Positions 27,746 through 34,827 of a DNA stretch of 64,000 bases are shown here, in pieces. The translations under genes and the position numbers were made by a program. Position 1 is the first letter of the stretch. Each line of letters begins with the position of its first letter. Source of the DNA: a virus; the IMG/VR virus record IMGVR_UViG_3300023281_001622, positions 1 through 64,000 of that record, one strand, 5' to 3'. The notes beneath the pieces were generated by a model. That model was not told the origin of the DNA. It was given only the letters and a program-made list of their open reading frames with translations, and made no database searches.

Positions 27746-27976
27746 CTATCGGCATTCTGTGGTGGCTATTTCTATACATAGAGACGCCATGTATATGTTT
27801 TCGTTATTGACCAACTCGACATACCTTGTTTCTGCATCAGCTTTGGGGTTGTTGCCTTCATCAGAGGGAAAAATTTCGTAGTGATCTGTTCCTTTGTCTT
27901 TAGTCATGTAACTAACTACGTAGGTGTATTTCTTTTTTACGAAGTCTCTGTTTTTTGTTTCTTCCAATAAGATCAT
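27746..27976 (-). CDS. Hypothetical early protein (76 aa)
   Basis: Alpha/beta, with YTYVVSYMTKDKGTDHYEIF and a helical end. Its start overlaps the upstream stop (ATGA). Not recognised. Confidence 0.5.
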   Translation of the reverse strand: MILLEETKNRDFVKKKYTYVVSYMTKDKGTDHYEIFPSDEGNNPKADAETRYVELVNNENIYMASLCIEIATTECR

Positions 27977-28179
27977 ATCAGTGTGTTTATTGTGAGTTCG
28001 TACATCAGATCGTTTTTTGTTCCTAACTCATCGAGTTGTTCTTCTGTGGCTATTTCACCATCCACTAGGGCATAGTCTAGAAATGCATCACAAAAGTCTG
28101 GATAGTCTGATGGGTCGATTCCATCTATAACTGCGTCGCTTATTACGACGTCTTTGCCTTGTAGGTTGGTAATCATCAT
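27973..28179 (-). CDS. Hypothetical acidic early protein (68 aa)
   Basis: Very acidic (DAVIDGIDPSDYPDFCDAFL and onward), with few basic residues. Small acidic proteins of this kind in phage early regions are sometimes DNA mimics or host inhibitors, but no family is recognised. It is the first gene after the structured RNA region; its leader contains an AGCTC/GAGCT hairpin. Confidence 0.5.
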   Translation of the reverse strand: MMITNLQGKDVVISDAVIDGIDPSDYPDFCDAFLDYALVDGEIATEEQLDELGTKNDLMYELTINTLI

Positions 28180-28199
28180 AGTGATTTTGGGTTTGGTTT

Positions 28200-28490
28200 T
28201 TTAGCTCTTGTTGAGCTCAAAGATAAATTACTACGGGTGATAGGCCGTTTGTCCTTCGTTACAGGACTCGTACTATTTCAGATGTATCTTGTGGGAATAG
28301 TGGCCTAGATTTGCCACCCACAATTAAGAGATAGTTCCTATTCTAGGCACGCCTTCTCTTAATACATCACTCACCTTCCTGCCTCTTTTACAACAGAGGA
28401 CGCCTCGTAGTGACTCTTCTAGGGGTGGGCGTAGTTTCCCTCCATGCCAATGAATAGTTTAGTTGCCTAAACAGCTTCACGCCCCCTCAG
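28200..28490 (-). ncRNA. Putative structured RNA of unknown class (about 290 nt)
   Basis: No gene fits in this gap, yet it is packed with stems. On the minus strand: GTTTAG-GCAA-CTAAAC, a 6-bp stem with a GNRA loop (28457-28472), nested inside GGGCGT/ACGCCC (28427-28432 with 28479-28484); CCTCT/AGAGG (28382-28399); TTAAGAGA/TCTCTTAA (28324-28331 with 28355-28362) enclosing AGGC/GCCT; GTGGG/CCCAC enclosing TGGC/GCCA (28291-28321); and GTCCT/AGGAC (28251-28267). The GNRA loop is formed only by the minus-strand RNA, the direction of the flanking genes. It does not match RNase P, tmRNA or 6S core motifs by eye. It could be a riboregulator, a long leader or a decoy RNA. Confidence 0.6.
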
Positions 28491-28496
28491 AAATTG

Positions 28497-28775
28497 TTAT
28501 TTGTCAGATGGCTTTTTTGTCTTCCAAGATAGCTTACCTAGGCATCTGACGAATAGGTAGTAACTTGTTGCTATCACTTCCCAGTATAGGGAATGTTTGG
28601 ATTGTCGTATCATGTGCATGAGAAACCTGGTGTCTGCTTCTGCTCTGTCATACTTGTCTGTTTCGTAGTCAAGATCGTGTATTTTGCAGCTGGCGTTGAA
28701 CTTAACACTAAGTATTTTTCTGATTAACTTAGGTGTCCACCAAGCGCCACAGTGATAGGTTTCTTTGCTTTTCAT
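28497..28775 (-). CDS. Phospholipase A2-like protein
   Basis: Residues ~30-55 read CKIHDLDYETDKYDRAEADTRF, matching the His-Asp catalytic dyad and following Ala-Asp-x-x-Phe of PLA2 domains (parvovirus VP1 has H-D-x-x-Y ... A-D-x-x-F-I). The HD plus a later Asp are what the reaction needs; the usual Gly-rich Ca loop Y-x-G-P-G is not clear, only HCGAWWTPK. A hydrophobic helix follows (LYWEVIATSYYLFVRCLG), so it may be membrane-bound. An early phage PLA2-like protein could act on host membrane or in lysis. Not verified. Confidence 0.55.
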   Translation of the reverse strand: MKSKETYHCGAWWTPKLIRKILSVKFNASCKIHDLDYETDKYDRAEADTRFLMHMIRQSKHSLYWEVIATSYYLFVRCLGKLSWKTKKPSDK

Positions 28776-29062
28776 GAGGTCACTGAGGTTGGTTGGTGTT
28801 TGGTCGCATGCACATCCCAGCTTAGAGCTTCAATAATTTCCCACCCTTCCTTAACACTCATCTCATGCATTGTCTTTTGCAGGTGGTCACCCCAGTCGCA
28901 GGGTGTAATGTCGAACATAGCGAGGTCATCCATGTGCCAGATGATTGGGTCACATGCTATAACATCAGCGGGGTATCCACTTCCTGGGGTCACCACTCCA
29001 AGCCCATGTTTCTTCATAATTGCTTGGCAATCTTTGACTGCTTGTATTTGCTTTTGTTTCAT
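28772..29062 (-). CDS. Hypothetical early protein (96 aa)
   Basis: Contains a Gly/Pro turn (GLGVVTPGSGYPADVIACD) followed by PIIWHMDDLAMFDITPCDWG. Not recognised. It overlaps the PLA2-like gene by ATGA and starts 8 bp after the methyltransferase gene. Confidence 0.5.
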   Translation of the reverse strand: MKQKQIQAVKDCQAIMKKHGLGVVTPGSGYPADVIACDPIIWHMDDLAMFDITPCDWGDHLQKTMHEMSVKEGWEIIEALSWDVHATKHQPTSVTS

Positions 29063-29069
29063 GAGTTTA

Positions 29070-30104
29070 TTATGAATATTGATTTGCCATTGCGTTTGCT
29101 ATGCCTTGGTATGTAAGACTTCTTTTTTTCCATCTATCGGCTGATGGAGCCAATTTGTTTTGTCCTGTTTTTGTTTGGTTTTGCCAATACCACTTACCTG
29201 CTTTGTTTTGATGGCCATGTTCTTCGATGTTTAGAACATGTGTTGGCTCTAGTAAGGGTAGATTTTTAAGCCATAGACACGTGCGTTTGCTTTCTGGGTG
29301 TCCATGTTCCCATGGTTGTATAGATTGGTTTGCAGGTCTGATTTTTGTTCCTATGCATCCTACTGGGTTTTCGATAAGGATTTGCTCGGCTTTTGCATTC
29401 ATAATGCTTTCAACAAAGCTTAATGCTTGTTCTGTTTTTAGCTGACGCTTACCTGATGGATCGTGTTTTGGTAGGTTTCTCCACAATGCTGCTGATGTGA
29501 GGTATGTGCATGGAGGGAATGCAAGTATCATGTCCCATTCTTGTTTTAGCAGTAGGGATACGTCACCTAAGGCATGAGGGTTTTTATGACTGCCTTCGCT
29601 TGGCAACAGATCACAGGATATTGCGTCATGACCTTTTGCTATAAAGGCATCTCGAACGCGTCCTGAATACTCACAGGCTACTAATATGCGCTTATTGCTT
29701 TTAGCTACTGAGATATTTGGCAGTAACGGAGCAACTGCACTTGTGACAATGACTGCCCCTTTGAGGAACTGTTTGAATGTTTTGTCAGCTAGGATTTGCC
29801 AGTTGTTACCTTTAGTCATCACAATTTTATCTTTTTGGATGTCAAACTCTACATAATCATTAACGGAGGCTTTGAGTGTCTCTGTGATTTTATCAGTATT
29901 TGTGTCGATGATCGGTCGGTGTGGCGTGCCAGATATCTTTCTACTGCCTTCTGGGTTTTTAGTGATTACGATGCTTTCATTGAGCCATTTGATGTCGAAT
30001 CTATCACCAGCTTTCCAATCCTGGCTGCTTAATGCTACGCCTTCTATCCACAACCTTGCTTTGCCTCTATTGGATCCTATTTTTCTGTTTACTGTTGTTT
30101 TCAT
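29070..30104 (-). CDS. DNA cytosine methyltransferase-like protein with an N-terminal beta domain
   Basis: Residues ~140-344 resemble C5-cytosine methyltransferases: ILVACEYSGRVRDAFIAKGH (SAM loop with the family's E-x-S-G), HDAISCDLLPSEG (acidic SAM contact), and MILAFPPCTYLTSAA, the catalytic Pro-Cys motif IV. ILIENPVG fits the Glu-Asn-Pro motif VI. The target-recognition region is short, as in small phage versions. The first ~130 residues have two repeats of an AbrB-like beta segment (GDRFDIKWLNESIVITKN and VNDYVEFDIQKDKIVMTKG), an unusual fusion. It probably protects phage DNA from restriction. C5 or base specificity is not proven. Confidence 0.7.
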   Translation of the reverse strand: MKTTVNRKIGSNRGKARLWIEGVALSSQDWKAGDRFDIKWLNESIVITKNPEGSRKISGTPHRPIIDTNTDKITETLKASVNDYVEFDIQKDKIVMTKGNNWQILADKTFKQFLKGAVIVTSAVAPLLPNISVAKSNKRILVACEYSGRVRDAFIAKGHDAISCDLLPSEGSHKNPHALGDVSLLLKQEWDMILAFPPCTYLTSAALWRNLPKHDPSGKRQLKTEQALSFVESIMNAKAEQILIENPVGCIGTKIRPANQSIQPWEHGHPESKRTCLWLKNLPLLEPTHVLNIEEHGHQNKAGKWYWQNQTKTGQNKLAPSADRWKKRSLTYQGIANAMANQYS

Positions 30105-30224
30105 TTATTCATCCATTTCTTCTAGTGCTTCTATAGCTATTAACACTAACCATATGATGGCACTCATCACCCAAAAGGTGGCGAGTATGAATCCTGCATG
30201 CATGCATAGTTCTAGTGTATTCAT
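30105..30224 (-). CDS. Tiny membrane protein (39 aa)
   Basis: MNTLELCMHAGFILATFWVM followed by SAIIWLVLIAIEALEEMDE: one long hydrophobic helix and an acidic tail. It fits exactly between the 30230 stop and the methyltransferase start at 30104. Could be holin-like or regulatory; unproven. Confidence 0.55.
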   Translation of the reverse strand: MNTLELCMHAGFILATFWVMSAIIWLVLIAIEALEEMDE

Positions 30225-30229
30225 GTTAT

Positions 30230-30508
30230 TTAATCGTATATGAATACAGGTTGTAGATTGATGTTTTGGTTGCTTGTCCACTCTTCAGATTCGATTTCTA
30301 ACGAGAATTTAGGGAAGTAGGAGTCCACTATTCCGTCATCATACATTTTGGTTAATTGTGGAAATTCTTCGATGTAGTGTTCGCTAAGCATGCTGGTTAG
30401 CCTTGTTTTGAATTGATTTTTTTCAGTAAGGTCAATTTTCAGCATTACACCGATCACTTCTTCGTTATGTGCTTCAGTGACTAGATAGTTGAATTTCATT
30501 TTTCTCAT
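30230..30508 (-). CDS. Hypothetical early protein (92 aa)
   Basis: Alpha/beta. A second Met at 30499 (MKFNYLVTEAHNEEVIG) is an equally good start and reduces overlap with the HTH gene. Not recognised. Confidence 0.45.
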   Translation of the reverse strand: MRKMKFNYLVTEAHNEEVIGVMLKIDLTEKNQFKTRLTSMLSEHYIEEFPQLTKMYDDGIVDSYFPKFSLEIESEEWTSNQNINLQPVFIYD

Positions 30509-30683
30509 GTTTGTGGTATTTTGGGTTGCTTTTCCTCCATTCTAAAACTTCAGATATAGTTGATCGACCATCAGGCATGGGGAATCCTGATCGTTTCATT
30601 TTCAGTATAAATCTGTAATGCACACCCATAGCTACTGCGAGCTGCGTGGCATTGAGCAGGGTGATGTCTTTATCAATCTTCAT
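30474..30683 (-). CDS. Small helix-turn-helix protein, excisionase/Cox-like fold
   Basis: LLNATQLAVAMGVHYRFILK followed by a MKRSGFPMPDGR wing is the winged-helix pattern of excisionases and prophage Alp/Cox-type regulators. About 70 residues, the usual size. The ATG at 30683 gives 69 residues; an ATG at 30698 would add five. It could be the directionality factor for the integrase or a regulator of the early operon. Its place 4 kb from int and on the opposite strand is compatible with both. Confidence 0.55.
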   Translation of the reverse strand: MKIDKDITLLNATQLAVAMGVHYRFILKMKRSGFPMPDGRSTISEVLEWRKSNPKYHKHEKNEIQLSSH

Positions 30684-30933
30684 ATTCAGACCATTCATAT
30701 CCTTCTGGTGGTAGTATTTCGTCTAGGTTTGTGCTGTGTGCGATGACGAAGGGTGTGATTTCTTTAATGCTTACATCTCCAAATTCTGTTTCTGCGCCCA
30801 TGACTAGAGCTTCCACAATATCTTCATTGAATTTGTTTGTTGTGATGTAGTATTCCCAAAAATTGGCAGTGATGTAGTGCTCTACAAACTCTACTTTTTC
30901 TTTGGTTTTTCTATGTATTGCTGTTTTGTTCAT
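30673..30933 (-). CDS. Hypothetical early protein (86 aa)
   Basis: Acidic, alpha/beta, with KVEFVEHYITANFWEYYITT and an acidic C-terminus. Overlaps the HTH gene by 11 bp. Not recognised. Confidence 0.5.
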   Translation of the reverse strand: MNKTAIHRKTKEKVEFVEHYITANFWEYYITTNKFNEDIVEALVMGAETEFGDVSIKEITPFVIAHSTNLDEILPPEGYEWSEYED

Positions 30934-30935
30934 AT

Positions 30936-31169
30936 TTAGGTTTTGTAGCTGATAATGCCTTGTTCAAACCACTTGGTGTTCCATAGCTCTAGTATTAGCT
31001 TTGGATCGTAATCAGGAACTGCGGTGGCTTTGCACTCGCACTTGATCATTGTTGCACCAGGCTCATACCAAATCTTTGGTTTGTGGTGACAGAACATGCA
31101 CATTTCGATGTGCTTGTTGGGAATTAGGGAGAAGTTGTTGTCAGCTTTTTTTCTGACGTTATACTTCAT
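30936..31169 (-). CDS. Lar-like zinc protein (restriction alleviation family)
   Basis: CMFCHHKPKIWYEPGATMIK then C-E-C, and LILELWNTKW at the end, follow the Lar family pattern C-x2-C-x5-P...C-x-C...A-x-x-x-W-N. Lar of the Rac prophage alleviates restriction by modulating host EcoK. The start at 31169 (MKYNVRKKADNNF) was chosen over 31307 because the longer version would overlap the next gene by 149 bp in another frame. With the methyltransferase it suggests anti-restriction capacity. Function here is by family only. Confidence 0.55.
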   Translation of the reverse strand: MKYNVRKKADNNFSLIPNKHIEMCMFCHHKPKIWYEPGATMIKCECKATAVPDYDPKLILELWNTKWFEQGIISYKT

Positions 31170-31350
31170 TGGGCTCTGAAATGTCTGCCCAGACATGTTT
31201 CCAGCTATTGCCGTCAATGATGCCCTCGATGTAGGCATTGGCTTCTGGACGTGTTGAAAAGACGATACTGTCTGTTTGTTCTGGAGATATTTTACCTGTT
31301 GTTTCAAACACGAGAGCGTCGTCGTCGTATGCTAAGTTTACTACTATCAT
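31159..31350 (-). CDS. Hypothetical early protein (63 aa)
   Basis: Starts MIVVNLAYDDDALVFETTGK; acidic alpha/beta, like an RNA-binding or ferredoxin-like mini-fold, not recognised. Overlaps its upstream neighbour by ATGA and the Lar-like gene by 11 bp. Confidence 0.5.
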   Translation of the reverse strand: MIVVNLAYDDDALVFETTGKISPEQTDSIVFSTRPEANAYIEGIIDGNSWKHVWADISEPNEV

Positions 31351-31553
31351 GGTCTGTATTCGTATTCGCGTTGAAGGTTTCTGTATTCTTGAGGGTCGGT
31401 GTGTAGAATTTTGTCCAACTCACTGAATAGGGAAAGTGCTGGGCCGCTTTTGATGCTGTTAATTCTGCTTACTAATTGGCGCACTCTTCCTGATGTGATC
31501 AGGTATTTATGACTGACATATTTAATGTCATTTTCGTTTAGGATATATCTCAT
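31347..31553 (-). CDS. Hypothetical early protein (68 aa)
   Basis: Helical, basic/acidic mixed, with YVSHKYLITSGRVRQLVSRI in the middle, loosely HTH-like. Overlaps both neighbours by ATGA. Not recognised. Confidence 0.5.
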   Translation of the reverse strand: MRYILNENDIKYVSHKYLITSGRVRQLVSRINSIKSGPALSLFSELDKILHTDPQEYRNLQREYEYRP

Positions 31554-31822
31554 GATTTATTTATGATGTATTTTGACCACCATATGTCTGCTGCTTTAAT
31601 GGCATTGCTTGTTTCCTTATCTGGGTTATTTGGCATAGCGGCTATCAATGCTGACATGATGATTGCTGCTTCTTTTATACATTCACTAGCTTCATCAGGC
31701 GTAAGTCGTTTTCCGCTTGCTAGCTTGATTTGTTTCCATAGTGGACAGTCTTGTCTTTTACTTACTGTGCTACGATCTTCAGATCCTTTGCCACCATCCC
31801 ATTGTGCATATCTTTGAGTCAT
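31550..31822 (-). CDS. Hypothetical early protein (90 aa)
   Basis: Starts MTQRYAQWDGGKGSEDRSTV. The ATG at 31822 overlaps the upstream stop (ATGA); a longer frame to 31969 lies entirely on the upstream gene and is rejected. The C-terminal half is a helix (ASECIKEAAIIMSALIAAMP). Not recognised. Confidence 0.5.
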   Translation of the reverse strand: MTQRYAQWDGGKGSEDRSTVSKRQDCPLWKQIKLASGKRLTPDEASECIKEAAIIMSALIAAMPNNPDKETSNAIKAADIWWSKYIINKS

Positions 31823-32133
31823 GTTGTTTGTATTGTAAATGTCACGGGTAGTTCTCCGCTTTTGATTAAGTTTTTGATTTTTCTTTTTTGGATTTGCAGG
31901 GCTGTTGGCAGATCTTTGCTGACTCCTGCATAGATTGACTTGCCTTTGTAAGGGACATTGACAGTCCATCTGCTCTTCTCAAACTGCCAGTAGATGCCTG
32001 TGTGTCCGCTTTTGGCACGTTTGCTGGTCTTGGTTGGCTGTATGGCTCTGAGAGCTGATGTGGCTCGTTGTAGGGCTTCCCACTCTCTAGGAGAGTAGTT
32101 TAGCTTCTTAGCTGTTTTCATGTTGTTTTCCAT
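31819..32133 (-). CDS. AP2-like DNA-binding domain protein
   Basis: SGHTGIYWQFEKSRWTVNVP and the following YKGKSIYAGVSKDLPTALQI match the AP2/ERF beta-sheet fold (G-x-x-G-V-x-W ... W-x-A-x-I ... G-K-x-x-x-L-G-x-F ... A). In phages AP2 domains usually accompany HNH homing nucleases, but no nuclease domain is attached here. It may be a relic or a stand-alone DNA-binding protein. The start may be 32133 or the Met at 32121. Confidence 0.55.
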   Translation of the reverse strand: MENNMKTAKKLNYSPREWEALQRATSALRAIQPTKTSKRAKSGHTGIYWQFEKSRWTVNVPYKGKSIYAGVSKDLPTALQIQKRKIKNLIKSGELPVTFTIQTT

Positions 32134-32419
32134 AAGTGCTTTCTATTTCTTTTTGAAGGTTGGCTAATGCTCGCCACGCCACTTTAGTGCTGTGTAACAC
32201 TCCGTCATCGTCAACTGTCCCTGCATCCATCATATGTCTGGATAGGGCGTCTAGTTCATCACCTGACTTGCTTCTGTCCCAATGTAGTTCTGTGCCTGGA
32301 TTATGTTGCTCGTTACCAATAAATGAGCATGCTGCTACAGCTTTTATGGCATCAGGGAAGTATTGTAATACTCCTGTATAGATAGGTGTTTGTTTTCTGC
32401 GTGTTGTCTTGTCCATCAA
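32108..32419 (-). CDS. dATP/dGTP diphosphohydrolase-type (MazG-like) domain protein
   Basis: The pattern P-x-A-x-x-x-V-A-x-x-S...H-W-D-R...D-A-L-x-R-H...D-D-D-G-V-x-H-x-x-x-x-A-W-x-A-L-A-N-L is that of a family of phage proteins annotated as dATP/dGTP diphosphohydrolase N-terminal/DUF5664, an all-alpha NTP-pyrophosphatase fold. The acidic and His residues (D-A-L-x-R-H and D-D-D-G-V-x-H) would bind metal. It may adjust nucleotide pools. Called from pattern only. Confidence 0.5.
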   Translation of the reverse strand: MMDKTTRRKQTPIYTGVLQYFPDAIKAVAACSFIGNEQHNPGTELHWDRSKSGDELDALSRHMMDAGTVDDDGVLHSTKVAWRALANLQKEIESTYGKQHENS

Positions 32420-32509
32420 ATGGGGTGGTTAATATTGGTGAGTATGAGTTAAGCTGTTTGTTAGTCTTTTTATCTTGCGATTATGTTTTTCTGTTTTAAG
32501 AGTTGAAGT

Positions 32510-32821
32510 ATGGCTTCAAAACGAAAACAAAACAAAAGAGGTAAGCGTTACACAGAGAAGGAACGATGTGATGCAATTGAGATGGTCAGAGAATATAACA
32601 AAGACAACATTCGAGGTGGTTTGACATATGCATCTAAGCAGTTGTCTATCAGTCAGGTAACACTTAGAGGTTGGTTGAACTCAACAGATATTGAGACTGG
32701 TTGTGGAGAAGCGGCGGCTTTTCGACGTTTGGCTAAGTTGGCTGACGAGGTGGACGCTTTGAAGCGACAGTTGTCTGCTAAAGAAAAAGAATACCATGAT
32801 TACAAAGCATCATTGTTTTAA
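32510..32821 (+). CDS. Helix-turn-helix protein (transposase-subunit or regulator type)
   Basis: KRYTEKERCDAIEMVREYNK...GGLTYASKQLSISQVTLRGW is an HTH pattern like IS3-family OrfA or phage regulators; a leucine-zipper-like coiled coil follows (KLADEVDALKRQLSAKEKEY). It is alone on the plus strand inside the minus-strand early region, with its own 90-bp divergent promoter gap. No partner transposase gene or inverted repeats are present, so a regulator is more likely than a mobile element. Its 3' end overlaps the convergent gene by 4 bp. Confidence 0.55.
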   Translation: MASKRKQNKRGKRYTEKERCDAIEMVREYNKDNIRGGLTYASKQLSISQVTLRGWLNSTDIETGCGEAAAFRRLAKLADEVDALKRQLSAKEKEYHDYKASLF

Positions 32822-33084
32822 ATGTTCAGAATCTTTTGCATGTTGTTAAGATGATCGTCTTCATCGTCTAGGTCGCTGATTTTGTTGTTGAGTAGTGTTT
32901 CTACTATCAGGCCAAACATGTTGATTTCACGATCGCATTGATTTCCTGCTATTTTGTATTTTTTTCTTAGCGTCATCCAACCAGTGACTGAAAGAACAAT
33001 CACATTGTGACTATTCCTAATGGTGGAGTCTCCTTCTCTGTATCTGAACGGAGGTTTGTTTAGGGGATTGTAACTGTTTTTCAT
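32818..33084 (-). CDS. Hypothetical early protein (88 aa)
   Basis: Starts MKNSYNPLNKPPFRYREGDS, ends in an acidic helix (KISDLDDEDDHLNNMQ). Converges with the HTH gene. Not recognised. Confidence 0.5.
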   Translation of the reverse strand: MKNSYNPLNKPPFRYREGDSTIRNSHNVIVLSVTGWMTLRKKYKIAGNQCDREINMFGLIVETLLNNKISDLDDEDDHLNNMQKILNI

Positions 33085-33094
33085 GGTTGGATAG

Positions 33095-33135
33095 TCTCTA
33101 CCCTCACGAGAAGCATGTAACCGTAAGGGTAGAGA
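33095..33135 (-). promoter_or_regulatory. Intergenic hairpin (10-bp stem)
   Basis: TCTCTACCCT and AGGGTAGAGA form a perfect 10-bp stem around a 21-nt loop, between the OB-fold gene (stop 33143) and the next gene (start 33084). No U-run follows. It may be an attenuator, an RNase processing site, or protect the OB-fold transcript 3' end. Confidence 0.55.
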
Positions 33136-33142
33136 ATTAGTG

Positions 33143-33499
33143 TTATCCGAATGGATTACTTGATGCTACAGCTGCTTGTGGCGCTGCTTGTGCTTGGGGT
33201 GGAGCTACAGAATTGGCACTCAATTCTTGCACAATTGCATTCACGAAGGTTTTACGTTGATCACCCCACCTTTTACTTTCCAGCTTACAGGTGGCTGTGA
33301 CTCGTGATCCTGGTGCAATACCAAGTTGCTCAGGGAGATCCATTCTCTCATATTGCAATTCTAGATCCCATTCGCTTGGGCGTTTGCCAGCAACTGTCAC
33401 TTCGATAATCCGTTTGGAAAATTTTGGTGAGATTTGCTGTTTTTCGCCAATGCGTTCAACTGTTCCTACGATCGTAGCTTCTACGTTTTCGTTATTCAT
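33143..33499 (-). CDS. ssb: OB-fold single-stranded DNA-binding-type protein (DUF3127-like)
   Basis: 118 residues. Residues 8-95 fit an OB fold of the DUF3127 type: ATIVGTVERIGEKQQISPKF, then RIIEVTVAG, WDLELQYERMD, LGIAPGSRVTATCKLESKRW and FVNAIVQELS. The tail is Ala/Pro/Gln-rich and ends SSNPFG, similar to the flexible acidic D-D-x-P-F tip of SSBs but without acidic residues. It probably coats ssDNA in replication. The adjoining nuclease and primase-helicase genes support this. Confidence 0.7.
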   Translation of the reverse strand: MNNENVEATIVGTVERIGEKQQISPKFSKRIIEVTVAGKRPSEWDLELQYERMDLPEQLGIAPGSRVTATCKLESKRWGDQRKTFVNAIVQELSANSVAPPQAQAAPQAAVASSNPFG

Positions 33500-33553
33500 G
33501 TTTTTCTTTTATTATGTTTAGGCTTCTTGCCTGTGTAAGCACCTTAGACGTGC

Positions 33554-33775
33554 TTAAAATTCTGTTGGGGCATACTCTAGCATCAATGCTTTGCCGTCTT
33601 CTTTGACGACGTAAACTGCGTCGAGGTGATCCCATGAGTTGTTTTTTTTGTTTTGCTGACTTGAACACGGAGTGTTGATTGTGCCTCCTGGCTCTAAGTC
33701 ATCTGTTGTTGCTTTAATGGAAGCTCCGCAAAACGGGCCTCCTACTAATTCGATATAATCTTTTTTTTTATCCAT
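33554..33775 (-). CDS. Hypothetical protein (73 aa)
   Basis: Starts MDKKKDYIELVGGPFCGASIK, a common small phage family with a conserved G-G-P-x-x-G near the N-terminus; a KEDGKALMLEYAPTEF end. The ATG at 33775 was chosen; the longer frame would run far into the nuclease gene. Function unknown. Confidence 0.55.
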   Translation of the reverse strand: MDKKKDYIELVGGPFCGASIKATTDDLEPGGTINTPCSSQQNKKNNSWDHLDAVYVVKEDGKALMLEYAPTEF

Positions 33776-34625
33776 TGGGTTTATTGACAAACACAGCGTG
33801 ACTGTTGTGTTGTGGGCATACGTGTGAAAATTCGCACCAGCTTTCGCATCGGATGCACCCACCACGTCTGAAGTCGATTTCTTCTCCTTGCTTTAGCTCT
33901 TTGAGCGCTTCTTCACTAGATTTGCATAGCTTGCGTGCTCGTTTGTTTTTGGGTTTTTTGAGTGCCCATGTGTCTGGTCTTTTCCAGCGTTCTTCGTCTG
34001 TGCATGGTGTGTTGATGCCTTTTTTAGCTCTGACGTGTAATGTCAGTCGTTCGACGATGAATTTCTCTATTACTTCTAGATTGAATGGAGCTTGGTTGAC
34101 TAGGAGCTGAATGTTTGGAGTTTGAGGGTATGATTTTTGAGTTTCTGCAATAGAAGGATTCCAATCTCTAAACCAGTATTCGACATATGCTTGATCTACG
34201 TTCACACCATTCATGATTGCCAACCATGCGTTGACATAGGCTTGATTTACGTGATCTGGTTTAGGCTTGTTTTCTTTGGGTCTGCCGTTGGTTAGTATGA
34301 ACTTGTAGTCGTTCAATACGTTGTCGTGGATGAAGTCAGGCTTGCCTCCGAGCTTGTATTTCTCCCCATCAATAATAAATTCGTGATAGAATCTTTTCTC
34401 AATAATTGCTTCTTTGGGGGCTAGAGTTTCCAGATAAGCATGCAAAGCTGTGCCTAGTAGGGACATATACCCTTTGTATATGGGCATTGCTTTACTGTCG
34501 TGAATTTGATTGAGATAAGTAAGTTGTGGTGGCTTAAGTATCTCTGTGACACTGAAGTCTGCGCCTTCTTTACTGTAGTTGTCAGTGCTAAGAGCAGTGA
34601 TGAGTAGGTTGGATGGTAGTGGCAT
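33768..34625 (-). CDS. PD-(D/E)xK exonuclease, RecB/Cas4-like with Cys cluster
   Basis: The nuclease core is visible: LGTALHAYLE (His), YKLGGKPDFIHDN (G-x-P-D), VLNDYKF (D-x-K) and a helical DHVNQAYVNAW (Q-x-x-x-Y motif), the RecB-family signature. Near the C-terminus CIRCESWCEFSHVCPQH has four Cys, as in the Fe-S cluster of Cas4/AddB-type enzymes. 285 residues. Likely a DNA exonuclease in recombination or DNA processing. It lies between an OB-fold protein and an HNH nuclease. The start is at 34625, where upstream sequence ends the preceding gene. Confidence 0.75.
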   Translation of the reverse strand: MPLPSNLLITALSTDNYSKEGADFSVTEILKPPQLTYLNQIHDSKAMPIYKGYMSLLGTALHAYLETLAPKEAIIEKRFYHEFIIDGEKYKLGGKPDFIHDNVLNDYKFILTNGRPKENKPKPDHVNQAYVNAWLAIMNGVNVDQAYVEYWFRDWNPSIAETQKSYPQTPNIQLLVNQAPFNLEVIEKFIVERLTLHVRAKKGINTPCTDEERWKRPDTWALKKPKNKRARKLCKSSEEALKELKQGEEIDFRRGGCIRCESWCEFSHVCPQHNSHAVFVNKPNG

Positions 34626-34626
34626 A

Positions 34627-34827
34627 TTAGTTTATGCAGATTGCATTAGGGTTTTTTGAACTTGCGTTGAATTCACCATCTTTTTTTTCACCAACGATTG
34701 GTGTGTAGATAACATTATTGAAGTCATTGCCTTCATCATCAGTTGCAAAGATGACATCCATGTCGTCTAATTCTCCATCTGATGATGCTAGGTTGTTCAA
34801 TGCGTTGAGGTATTGATGAAATTTCAT
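34627..34827 (-). CDS. Hypothetical acidic protein (66 aa)
   Basis: Asp-rich centre (SDGELDDMDVIFATDDEGND). Could be a DNA mimic, but no family recognised. Overlaps the HNH gene by ATGA. Confidence 0.5.
   Translation of the reverse strand: MKFHQYLNALNNLASSDGELDDMDVIFATDDEGNDFNNVIYTPIVGEKKDGEFNASSKNPNAICIN

Noticed and set aside
32510-32821. Insertion sequence fragment
   Set aside because: HTH resembles IS OrfA, but no transposase partner, no terminal inverted repeats and no target duplication were seen.
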